DNA of 64,000 nucleotides from Pterois miles (taxonomy: Eukaryota > Chordata > Actinopteri > Perciformes > Scorpaenidae). The first letter of the stretch is position 1. Each line of letters begins with the position of its first letter. Made by a program: the position numbers and the translations under genes. The notes beneath the pieces are model-generated. The model searched no databases. It was not told the DNA's origin and worked only from the letters and a program-made list of their open reading frames with translations. Location of the stretch: positions 145,001-209,000 of the forward strand of contig CAMQGK010000242.1 of the NCBI GenBank assembly GCA_947000775.1, read 5' to 3'. Positions 1 through 11,300 of this stretch are shown piece after piece.

Positions 1-48
1 TAACCCTAACCCTAATCCCTAACCCTCTAACCCCCTAACCCTAAACCC
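1..48 (+). repeat. Degenerate telomeric repeat, chromosome end
   Basis: About eight units of CCCTAA type, with variants such as CCCTCTAA and CCCCCTAA. This is the C-rich strand reading 5' to 3', the orientation expected at the left end of a chromosome. The tract is short and imperfect, so it may be the proximal, degenerate part of the telomere where the assembly begins. Confidence 0.85.
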
Positions 49-1060
49 ACATTGGACCTCTGAGCCTAACAGTGAATGAGTAAAACAAGACCTACCGTAA
101 GCAGCAGATCCTCTCACTGGCATGATGAAGCTGCAAATGTGGTTCGTGGGTGTGGCTCACCATCTTCCATCAGACATGTGTGGCCTCTCCCTCACATCAC
201 TCAAGAATCTCCTCTTTAAGCCCCAAACTTCAAACTGGAACAAAAAATAAATAAATTATTCTGTCGTTATAGATCAAGTCAACAAGGTTTTACTGTTACT
301 AGAATTCAAAACGTTACAACTACGTTGTTCAGCTAGAGCCAAAATGGCAGAGTGGCGGTGTCTTTGATCTTTACAATCTCTGTGTTTAACACGAAATAAA
401 ACAAAGCTCAACTTTCACCACCAACAGTGAGCATTCACGGTCGATTCACTTGATAACCCGAGCATTATCATCCATAAAACAGTCTGTGTTTCTGGTTTTC
501 TACTCACAATCACACCATTAAGCCGCCAGGATTTAGAAGTTGTATATTTAGGCATTACATGCACAGTTCAATAAAAACGGGCTGAAACTCACCAAAACCA
601 TCACAGGTCGCTGGGTATTATCTTCACGAATCACCAGCCAAGCAGGTATTATTTTCCAGGAACAAAATCAAGTATTTATTTAAGTAATTGTTTCAGACTT
701 TTCTCATTTCTCCTCCCGTTTCTCACTCCGTCTCAGCTGTGTGTGCTGCGTTCGCGCCACCTGGGAGATTCTTAAAGGGGAGGAGCCAGTTAAGGGCAAG
801 GTGTCAATGCCATTTATTGACTGCATATTTTTAACTGTTCTCGTTAAATTAAAGCCAAATGATATTACCACAGTTTTAATGAATTAAATGTACATATTTA
901 AACAAATAACTATTTATGCATTTTAATGACTTTTATCTAATGAATTGATCAATTTAGAATTTAGTAAATCTTATTTTATGTAAAATGCATCTAATTAGGT
1001 CTTAATGTGGATTAGAAGTAGTATAGGCGTTGGCCTGTCGTTATTTTTTATTTAAAGGCC
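49..1060. other. Subtelomeric sequence, no gene recognised
   Basis: Mostly AT-rich sequence between the telomeric tract and the first LINE. I see no exon with coding character and no repeat family I can name. A short GC-richer patch lies at about 730-800. Confidence 0.5.
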
Positions 1061-1064
1061 AGAC

Positions 1065-2884
1065 ACTGCGCTGCCTTCGGAGTGGCAGCACGTCTTAGCA
1101 GCTCTCTCTCTGTTTTCTCTTTCTTGTCTTTTTTTCATAACTTTTGGTAACTTTCTACAACTTTTATTGGGTTTAGCTCTCACTTAACAATAGAACTACA
1201 CATCAGTGTAAATAGTTTGTAGAAGTTGTCCTTTTTCTCTGCATTTTCTTCACTTTTTCACTCGACCATGACACAAAGGAACAATAACAACAACAACAAC
1301 AACAATGGAGACGGCCGCCGGCACTCGGACGGTGTATTCACGCGGAGCGCACCTCGCCCTTTGGGACCGAGTAGCGGCACCACCGGCGGATTTACCTGCC
1401 GAATTACGGCGACGGAGACGGGGAACCAGAGCCGGCGCTCTGGTGAGGGCAAGGAGGGAGAGACGGAGGACTTTTAAACCCGTCCTGCCCTCGGTCATCA
1501 TGGGGAATGTCCGCTCACTCGCCAACAAAATGGACGAACTTACAGCCATAGTGAGGAGCCAGAGGGAATACAGGGAGGCCAGTTTGCTGTGTTTTACACC
1601 GGACTGCTTAGTGGAGCCGACCAGCTTCACTTTAGTGAGAGCGGATAGGGACAAGCGGAGCGGTAAGAGGAAAGGAGGGGGGCTCTCAGCTATGCAGGTG
1701 GACCACGACCTGGTGGACTGGATTAGGGACTACCTCACCAGCAGACCACAGTATGTCAGACTGCAGGGCAGCCTGTCTGATGTGCTGCTGAGCAACACCG
1801 GTGCTCCCCAGGGAACTGTGCTGTCACCCTTCCTGTTCTCCACCTACACCTCCGACTTCTGCTTCAACTCCCAACATGCCTCCTGCAGAAGTTCTCCGAT
1901 GACTCCTCCATCGTCGGCTGCATCACAGATGACAATGAGGAGGAGTACAGGACCCTTGTGGAGAACTTCGTGAGGTGGTGCGATACCAACCACCTCCAGC
2001 TCAATATTGGTAAGACCAAAGAGCTGGTGGTAGATTTCCGGAGGAGGAGGAAGAGCTCCCCTACTCCCATCACCATCCGTGGGGAGGAGGTGGAGGTGGT
2101 GGACAACTACAAGTTCTTGGGAGTTCACCTAAACAATAAACTGGACTGGTCCAACAACTCAGAGGCCCTCTACAGGAAGGGACAGAGCAAACTATCCTTC
2201 CTGAGAAGGCTGAGGACCTTCAATGTGTGCAACAGGCTACTTCAGATGTTTTACCAGTCTGTAGTAGCCAGCTTTCTGGTCTTTGCCGTGGTATGCTCAG
2301 GGGGCGGCATCAGCACCAGGGATGCCACCAAACTTAACAAACTGGTGAGGAGGGCTGGGTCTGTGGTTGGATGTGAGCTGGACAGTATGGAGATGGTGGC
2401 AGAGGGGAGGACCAGGAGGAAGCTGGAGTCTATTCTGAAGAACCCCTCCCATCCCCTCTATGACCAACTGGTCCAGATGAGGAGTACATTCAGCCAGAGA
2501 CTGATCCCCCCTCGGCACACTACAAACCGTCTGGGTCAGTCCTTTCTTTTGGTGGCCTTCAGGCTCCATAACCAAGGCCTGACCCCCATGTGACTCTGAT
2601 TATCTGCTCCATGTTTATTCCAAATGTATATAATTACATATAATTATATAATTACATATCTATATATATGCTATGCATATAAAATACCCACCACCTGCTG
2701 CACTTTACTTATTACTGTTACTTATTTTATTGTCAATTCCCTTCATTGCACCTTCTTCCCTTCATTGCACCGTCTCTTTTAATTTTTACTATACTGTATT
2801 TATCTGTACTGTGTTGATGCTGCTATGACACCCGAATTTCCCTCCGGGGATTAATAAAGGTTCATCTTATCTTATCTTATCTTA
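1065..2884 (+). mobile_element. L2/CR1-type LINE, internally deleted and frameshifted
   Basis: A non-LTR retrotransposon with its 5' region, part of its endonuclease, the reverse transcriptase C-terminal part and a 3' tail. The frame from 1305 reads MGNVRSLANKMDEL, the endonuclease start of this fish LINE type. It then jumps after GKRKGGG directly into the reverse transcriptase (VRLQGSL..GAPQGTVLSPFLF), so most of the endonuclease and the RT fingers are deleted. A frameshift near 1880 moves the coding frame to the one read at 1958-2593 (ENFVRWCDTNHLQLN, then FLGVHL). The catalytic FSDD pair lies at the break. The 3' end has the short hairpin-like GGGGATTAATAAAGG and a (TTATC)n tail. The copy cannot be autonomous. 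The 5' boundary is approximate. Confidence 0.85.
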
Positions 2885-4680
2885 AGTTGCGGCTGTAGTG
2901 GTAGTTCAGTATAATGGGGTTAAGATTAGGGTTAGGAATCACATTGGATAAAACAACTCAACACATTCCATCCACTGGGCCAACATGAAAGACAACCATG
3001 CAGACCACATTACAATATACATCTACATCATCATTAAAACATACATATACATCCCAATATTATCACTTAAGCTCTGAGTTCTAAATGTATATATGTAAAT
3101 ACATGACTCTTGGCCACATTTTACTTTATTCTTAGCACTATACCCCCTGTTTTTTTTTTGTTTTTGTTTTTTTTACTTACCTTACTTTTTTTTTTCATTT
3201 TTACTTATACAACTTTAACTTTAATTTTATAAATCTACCCCCCAAACACACACACACAATTGTTGTTGTTGTTTTTGTTTTATCTCCTTTTGGTGTGTTT
3301 GGTTGTCTCTATTGTGTGTTGGTTTATCATGTCTGTGTATTGTCATCTGTTTAATAAAATAATGTTGAATATGAAAATAGAACTCTATTCTAAACCATAT
3401 TTTAGCTACTTTAAATACAGTAAATGTCATGAAAAGGTTTTAAACACAATGTTTGAATATCAAGTTATTCAATGAAATTCATGAAATGAAGAAATAAATG
3501 CAACTTTACAAAGTCAACATTTATGGTTTTTTTCCCCCTGAATAAATTAAAACAATAACAGATAGAACTTGCATTGGCCAATGCATCACAGAACACAGAC
3601 AAAAGTATACCTTATACCCACTACAGTTATACACACACATTGTTTATAGTATTCCAAAAATAAATACAAATGATTATCCACCATGTAAGCAAAATATGAA
3701 CTGAAATGATGGACCTATATTTTACCACAGACTCCGCGCAAAGACAAGAGGCCCTTATCATGCTAAGTGATAATATTCACATTCTCCCCAAACACAGTTA
3801 CAGTTATGCAGATGACCCAAAACCAGTTGCCAATCAGTTTACACTTTTCACTGTAGGAGAGTTGACAGTTAATGTTATCTCATAGACCTGTCATATCAGA
3901 CATATATTTTGATGTCATAGACGGTTACAATAATAATGAATAATAGCTTGATCTGTGGTTTTGGTTCAGAGATATACACTTGGAATGTTAAGAAAACAAC
4001 AAAATGTCTGTTTGTACATATTCAGTACAGTCACATAAATGATAATTTTACAAAGGCTGTTGTCTTTTTCTCATTTCATTCTTTCATTGGCTCCAGCCTG
4101 CATAAGGTTTTTATTTACTGGTGACCCTGCTTGATTGTGAGGCATGCATTTTAGTGCAATGTCATTTCACTTTTCATCTGTCTGGCTTAGTATAGTAATA
4201 TCTATAGTAACTGTGGCATATGTATCCAATAGAGAGGTCTTAATGGTTAACTTCCTAGCAGTCTGATCCAAAATGGATTGCCACAGGTGTCAGGCCTGTG
4301 TGTTATCATGTCTCTCTCCATCTATCCTGTTGAGATAGGATAGGTAGTTTGTCCTTTGGAGTGGGTTAGGGTTATGGGGAGTGAGGCAGAGGTGGCGTTG
4401 GACCCACTACAACAGCCGCAACGGTACACATAAAACAGTAGTTTTAAGTTCAACCATGTTGTTCTTTTCTAAACCTAATTATAATGCTTCTATTGCCTAA
4501 TCCTAAAGTGACGCCAGAGGTAACATAGTGGTTTTGATGCCGAAAATAAAGTGACACCAATGGGCATGACAAAGTGGCAGTACATGACGAGTTTGGATGA
4601 GAATACCTTGGAAGCAATGGCCAGTACACACCTTATGCCTCAAGACCTGAATAACATTGGTTATCGAAAGTTTCAACATT
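2885..4680. other. Subtelomeric spacer, no gene recognised
   Basis: AT-rich sequence with T-runs around 3150-3200 and a short (GTT)n at about 3260. Short GGTTAGGG-type stretches occur at about 2917-2937 and 4365-4380. The open frames here are short and show no family signature. Confidence 0.5.
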
Positions 4681-6740
4681 TTTAGGGCCTGAGCACCAAC
4701 CAGAGGTCAGCGAGGCCCTACTGAAACAGCTCAGTTTATTATTCTCCAAAATGAATTGCATTTTTGAGGGGCTAAACGTGCTCAGAAATGAACAACACTT
4801 TGCATGTGAATCAGAAGTGGTGAAAATGTACTATAGATATTTTTTGGGGTTTCGCATATGGGTGTTTTGACCAAAATGGTTCGATAGTGCCCCCAATTGA
4901 GTAGCCCCGGTATGGGGTTTCACCTCGATGTATGAAATTTGGTAGGTATTGCACATGAAGCATGTTGAGACATTCAAAAAAGCCTTGTGGAGGAATATTG
5001 TAAACCCAACAGGAAGTCGGCCATTTTGATTTCCTGGCGCTGTACTTTCACAAACTCCTACAGCGTAAACCCAACTGACTTCAAATTTGGTCAGTAGTAT
5101 CTTAAGACCTTTGTGATGAAATCCTGCTCAAGGCTTCAGTTTTTTAAAGAACTATGTTACGGGGCGGCAGTAGCTCAGTCTGTAGGGAGTTGGCTTGGGA
5201 ACCGGAGGGTCACCGGTTCAAGTCCCGACATGGACCAAAAACTGAGTGTGAACTGGTAGCTGGAGAGGTGCCAGTTTACCTCTTGGGCACTGCCGAGGTG
5301 CCCCTGAGCAAGGCACCAAACCCCCAACTGCTCGGGGCGCTTGTCTGGAGCAGCCCCCTCACTCTGACACCTCTCCATTACTGCATGTGTGTGTGTGTTT
5401 GTGTGCATGTACCATGTATGAGTTAAACAGAGTGTAAATTGAATTTCCCCACTGTGGGACTAATAAAGGTAGATCTTCTTCTTCTTCTTCTTCTTCTACC
5501 GTGGCATGGCAGCGAAAAAAAAAATGCCATTCGTCAAGAAAAAGGAAGTTGTTATAACGTTGGTGTCCATTAACCAATCTGCTCAAAATTTCTCATGTGT
5601 GATAAGAGTTCCGTTCTGAGAACATCCATGTGCAAACATTGTCGCATAGTCACAGCGCCACCTACTGGCAACAGGAAGTTACAGATTGTGTACTTTTACA
5701 ACATACTCCTTACAGCTAAATTAGATACATCTCAAAAATGGTCAGAAAAGCTCTTGATGAGGCTTTGTGAAGATTGTGAGTTTTTGTTGAATGGCGGCAG
5801 CATGGCAAATTTTGATGACTCTCCATGATCAAACAACCCATTGTAGCCTGACTAACCCGACTCCAGATGGTCAGACCTTTTCTAAATTTCAAACATTTGA
5901 TGAGCATCTCGGCCTGAAGATATCTATAGGCCCATTTAGAATCATACTCATAGCATCACCTAGTAGCAACAGGAAGTTACAGTGGCTATACTTTGGCGTA
6001 CTACTCTTAGCAGGTCAACAAGATCCACCTCAAATTTGTTCATCAGGGTGTTAAGAAGTTTCTGATGACAGACCACAAAGCTTTTTATCTTTCATTGAAT
6101 GCACTTTCCATGGCAAAACATCATTCGCCATGGAACAAAAAGTTCCAGGGCTAGAGATGCTTGCAAATGAGTTGAGCTTGGCACACTCATTAAAAGTGAT
6201 CAAATGTGTTAACAGACACTGTGTATTTGGATGTGGCAAGGGGGCTGAATAGTGCCCCCTACAAAATTTCAAAAAGCAGCCCTCACTGTACTTTTTACAT
6301 AGATTTCTGAAATTTGGTAGGCATGTGTATCACATGTAGACTTAAAAATAGTCTCTTGGGGCCATGCTCTAAACTTATTAGGAAGTCTCTGTACGTTAAC
6401 ATACTCCTTCAAGTGATTTAACCCAATCAACTTCAAATTTGGTCAGTAAAATATTAAGACCTTTGTGATCAAAAGTTGTTAAAATCATGAGTTTTTATGA
6501 AATAATGTTGGCGTGGCATGTCAGAGAATTTACATGATTCACTATAAAATGACAAATTGTTGTAACTCAACGGTACTTGGTCAAAGCTGCCCCAAACTTG
6601 ACCTACTTCATAACAGTCCAGGCCTGAGGACATCTGAATGGCAATACTGACTCATTGTCATAGCGCCGCCTTCTTGCAGCAGCACATCAGCATTAAGTGA
6701 CACACATCATCTAATTTACGCAAAATTTACATTGCGTGAT
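4681..6740. repeat. Dispersed repeat made of related internal modules
   Basis: A roughly 2-kb block built from diverged repeats of the same modules. One module (AACTTCAAATTTGGTCAGTA, then TTAAGACCTTTGTGAT) occurs at about 5077-5120 and again at 6430-6475. A second (CAACAGGAAGTTACAG with 'tagcgccacct' before it) occurs at about 5645-5685 and 5945-5985, with a weaker copy near 6660. A third (AAATTTGGTAGGYATTG type) occurs near 4935 and 6310. A SINE is inserted at 5161-5498. The class of the element is not known to me; no transposase frame is visible. Confidence 0.6.
5161..5498 (+). mobile_element. tRNA-derived SINE (family A, copy 1) with LINE-type tail
   Basis: The head reads GGCGGCAGTAGCTCAGTCTG, a tRNA-like A box, followed by GGTTCAAGTCC, a good B box, about 40 nt downstream. 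These two are the internal Pol III promoter. The body is about 200 bp, and the 3' end is CCCCACTGTGGGACTAATAAAGG followed by (CTT)n. That tail resembles the end of the L2 LINE at 1065-2884, which suggests retrotransposition by an L2-type reverse transcriptase. The element interrupts an older repeat. Confidence 0.85.
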
Positions 6741-8056
6741 CTACAGTTGATATAGACCAGCATAATGTATTTTTAGTGTGTGTTCTCTAGGGCCACATAG
6801 TGGACACAGGAAGTGGTGAAAAATGTACAATCCATCATTTCCTGTGCCACTTAGTCCACACAAGAAATAACTTCTAACTGGTGCTTGCTGTGTCCATTGG
6901 TCACAGAAATGTAGGGCTCTGTAGCCTGGCGTACCACACGTAACCCCAACATGCACAGAGGTGTGAGGGCCTGATCATCGCTGCTTACAGCTTTTTTTTT
7001 TTTTTTTTTTTTTTTTTTGGTAACAAGTTTCTCAATTTTGAGTTCACTTTGTCTGAACTCTTCACACAGTCCGCACAACAGAAGTCCATTTGGACTAAAC
7101 TGTGGATCAGTTTTCATGATCTGACACATAATGAATGCAGGTGTGTTGCAAGAGAGGTCATAACATGTGCTGAGGTTGTATTTCCAACCCAGTCACCAGA
7201 ATAAAATGTTGTCATTGTATGTTTCTGCAAACCACAAAAACAAAATCATGTTTCATATAAACATTTCTACCTACGTGTATATCAACATTATAGTGTTTTA
7301 ACTGCAGTACATTATACATTTTGGTTTCATGTGGGACACAAACACTGGTCTACTGGGTGAAAGGCCCACGTTGGACCCACCCACACAACCTCCTCTCTAT
7401 GTGGACTTTAAACGCATTTGTGATAAGTCAAATAACATAATCTGAGAGAAACAACCCTTGAAACATAATTGACAGTGCAGTTTTGTGAGATTGGGCTCTA
7501 TATCTATAGCTATCTTTTCCAAGTATGTATAGTGAATATGTATCATTTTGTATTGCATTACTGGAATTACGTTAGTTTTTTTTGTGCACTTAGAATTACT
7601 CTAAAGCAATAAAGGCTATTGAAGCATATTAGAGCATTTCTGATTAATTTCTGTGACATACTGTGAGGTAGCACAATCCATGCAATTAAGAAGAAGAAAA
7701 AAGAACATACTGTAGTGAAATCTTGGGTTATGCTGAATAAATTAATAAATAAATGATGCTATAGGCATCCATGTTGTCATGCTACCTGTTAGTGTTTTGT
7801 AGATCATTGTGTTCTGAGTGACAAATTGCTTCTGGTGGCTGTGAAAAATATCATTGTTCTGGTCTGAGTTGATCCTGACTTGTATGAAGTGTTTTGGTAA
7901 TGCATTTTAGATCTGAGATTAACTGTAATGCTGAGCTGCATGTTGGTTAAGAGAACTGTCTGAACAGTTCTACAGAGCAGATGTGAACTCAGTATAGTAT
8001 TAAGTATAAATGTGTGTTGCTGATTGTAAACAAAAAAAAACTGTTACTGTCCATGT
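6741..8056. other. 3' flank and probable 3' UTR of prss12
   Basis: Sequence downstream of the prss12 stop codon as read on the minus strand. The proximal part should be 3' UTR, but I found no AATAAA or ATTAAA on the minus strand in this stretch, so the poly(A) site is not placed. A T-run of about 28 nt sits near 6990-7018. No other gene is recognised. Confidence 0.4.
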
Positions 8057-8376
8057 TCAGTTCTTGTAGGGTTTGTTGATGACCTTGTCAATCCATCGCA
8101 GGAACCTGCTAACACGTGTGTACACCCCAGGGAATAAGGGGTTACCACAGCCATGACCCCAGGAGATGACGCCTGTCAGCACCCAACGGCCCCCCTCCCC
8201 CAGGCAAACCAGTGGACCCCCACTGTCACCCTGGCAACTGTCCACACGGTGGCGCTCTGACAGGCTCCCGGCACACAGCATGCGGCTGGTGAAGCGATCA
8301 CTGTATTGCTTCTTACACTTCCAGGCTGGAAGCAGAGGGACCCAGGCCTGGAGCAGAGTCCGGGAGTACTCTGAAT
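8057..8376 (-). CDS. prss12: prss12 exon 14: protease, catalytic Ser and stop
   Basis: Encodes SRMLCAG, then VDSCQGDSGGP, with nucleophile Ser788 and S1-pocket Asp782 giving Lys/Arg specificity. SWGHGCG and PGVYTRVSRFLRWI follow, ending KPYKN and TGA at 8059-8057. Acceptor TTCCTGCTGTCAG. Confidence 0.95.
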
Positions 8377-11300
8377 CTGACAGCAGGAAGCAGACAAGAA
8401 AAAACATGAGTAAAGTAAGGTGGAAGGAAGCATTAAGTAGAAGATATCTAATAGAAATACAAAAAAAGTTCCTATAACACCCATGTCTATCATGCATTAT
8501 ATTACATGCATACTTAAATGAATAATCTGCCTATAGCACTGTAACTATAGTTATAAAACCTCATAAATATCTATAATGCTTTATAACAATAAGCACAACA
8601 TATTATTAAGCATTTTATTATGACTTATAAGGTATCTTATATCAGTAAAATTTTAATACAATAATTTACTTACATTGCTTTAATTTATATTGCTGGTTAC
8701 TCATAGTGTATTATAATTCCCATAGCTGTAATACATTATAATTAGTTTATTATGCATTACAATCACTGTTATAATGCATTATAAAGTGCTTATAAGTTGC
8801 TTAAGTGCTCATTGTTTGCTTTACATAAAGTAAAAAATAATTTTATATGTGTGTGCCATACCTGATGATGTAATAACAATTTTTTTATTGCACTGAAAGC
8901 AAACAATGGCATTTAAAAATTGGGGGCTACCACTTCATCCGTTTCGGAGGGGAAACCCTATACAATCATTATAAGAGAGAAAACAATTCCCCAAATTAAC
9001 TGACATTGACTTTTTATCTAATCTGGCTTGCTGACCAAAGTGCCCACTAGGTGCAACATTAGAGCACATATAGCAACCTGTTGAAATTTGAGGAGGTTAC
9101 GAGGAGAAGAAAGAAAAAAGTATTCTGCAAATCATCCGTTTCAAACTGGTTAAAATCTTTCTGATTAATAGCGACATTTTAGTACAACCAAGCGCCGGTA
9201 TTTTTTTTTTATGTAGGTGGTGTGAATTAAATTTTGTATTGTGACTATCATGTTAAAAAAATGCTCAAAATTGAAATTCCCAGATGAAATTCATCTACAA
9301 CTTATATCAAGAAAGACCATTATGTTTTCAGCATTATTCCACCAGGGGTTATTTGACCTTTTGCGAAATTATTTCAGCTACGGTGCTTTCAGATACTGTA
9401 TTTCTTTATTTGTATGACTAAACTGACTATAAAAGTCCTCCTTCTGAACACATTAAGTAGTAAGTATAGCACTCTGTGGTTTTATAGAAATGGGATTTGC
9501 TAAACAGCTGTTCTATTACTGTTTAGCTGCTGTTTACATCAATTATCAATAACATCATCATAGCCGATATATGGGCGATATAGTATGAATAGTTCAAAGC
9601 TTCATTCATAATGTTGGCATTCAAGTTATTCTTATTAATAATTTACAGAAACATTCTGTGTCTGTGCTAAATGTACAGAAATGTAGCCCTTATCTGTTCA
9701 TCTGACTCTGGGCTTGACAGTTATTTCCTGGTTGTTGTCAACATACCATCATACTTGATTAAGATAATAAAGGTAAAATATTTGTAGATGTGCAATTGTC
9801 CGAGCAGTGAATTTACCTGTGATGCCCCAGCCAGTGATCACACAGGCAGCGGGCCTCTTCTCCCACCTGTTGCCTGGCTCTGGCAGACACACTGCACTGG
9901 TGTGAGGGTTGAATGCCACACAGTTGCCCTCTGTGCCTTTGAGCCGCAGCAGGGCGATGTCATTCTCCCAGCCCTGACTGTGGTACTTTCTGTGGATAAC
10001 GATGCTTTCAGGTGACAAGGTGCGTTCAAAGTCATCCTGCTCCTCAGTATGATAGTCACCCAGACGCAGTACATAGCGGGTTGGGTCTCTGCCAAATCTG
10101 AAGGAGAAAAGCAAATTTGGAAATGATGGTCTTGATAAATGTCTATCAATTAATATGCAATATGCATATGACATGCATAACCCCCAAATTCATGTTACCA
10201 CAACTCAAGGAATTTCATTTTGGACAAATACGCACCCATGGTGAAGGCCACTTACTATAGCAGAACATATGAAAAACTGATAAAGAAAAATTAAAAACAC
10301 TGTCAAAAGATGAATGCAAGTGCATATACAGGATTTCTAATGACTTATGCATTTGAGTGACTTGATTTAAAAACATGGTTTTACTTTTCATATTTGGTTT
10401 CAAAATCAAATGTAGATGGTAATCTGTGCAACTAAGGAAGTTTTGCAATTCACAAAGTGACCAGATTCATTCAGATTCTTGACAAAATGGGTGGCCATTT
10501 TAAGACATTATTACATTATGTGGTAACAATCAAAAACATAATTGTGTGAAAATTCCAAATACAAAATGAGCAGATGTCATTAATGCACAGCTGGAAAGGA
10601 CTATGTGACATCAAAATGAGGGATGCATTATAACAGCAGACCATTAGAGAGAGTTGTCTCCTACCTCTTGAAACAGTGGGCAGCGGTCACAACCCAGCAG
10701 GGGTTGATGAGTGATGCTCCACACAGAGGGTGATTTCCTTTAGACTGAGACCTGAGCCACAGAGACACCTGCCAGGGCCACTCACCCCTGAAATCACAGA
10801 CAGACAGCCGAAGTTTGGCTCTCAGGTGGAAACAGCTGCACATCTCCTCTGACTTGTCTGGCCAACAGCGCACGCACGCACCCACGCACGCACGCACCCA
10901 CGCACGCACGCATACACACACGCACGCACGCATACACACACACACACACACACACACAGCTGTGCTGAGATTGATCTAAATAGGGAAAAATGGGCATATT
11001 ACAGATTTGCAGAAATTACAAACACACACCAGGGTGGGGGAAGACTCTGGATAGACCTGGTAAACCCAAATGTGTAGTGCGGGTGAACTGGGAACGTCTG
11101 GAGGAGGCCCCTATCCGAGAGATCTTCAACTCACACCTCCGGCGGAGCTTTTCTAGCATTCCTGTGGAGGCTGGGGGCATTGAACCTGAGTGGGCGATGT
11201 TCAAAGCTTCCATTGCTGAAGCTGCGGCGGTGAGCTGTGGCCTGCGGGTCTTAGGTGCCTCAAGGGGCGGTAACCCTCGAACACCGTGGTGGACACCGGT

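Noticed and set aside
1226..1477. Asn-rich 83-codon frame at the LINE 5' region
   Set aside because: Poly-Asn comes from (AAC)n, and the frame at 1305 in another phase carries the known LINE ORF sequence.
5161..5235. tRNA-like sequence (also at 46940-47010, 47989-48060, 62290-62358)
   Set aside because: The A and B boxes are there, but the acceptor stem does not pair and the sequence continues into a SINE body. These are SINE heads, not tRNA genes.
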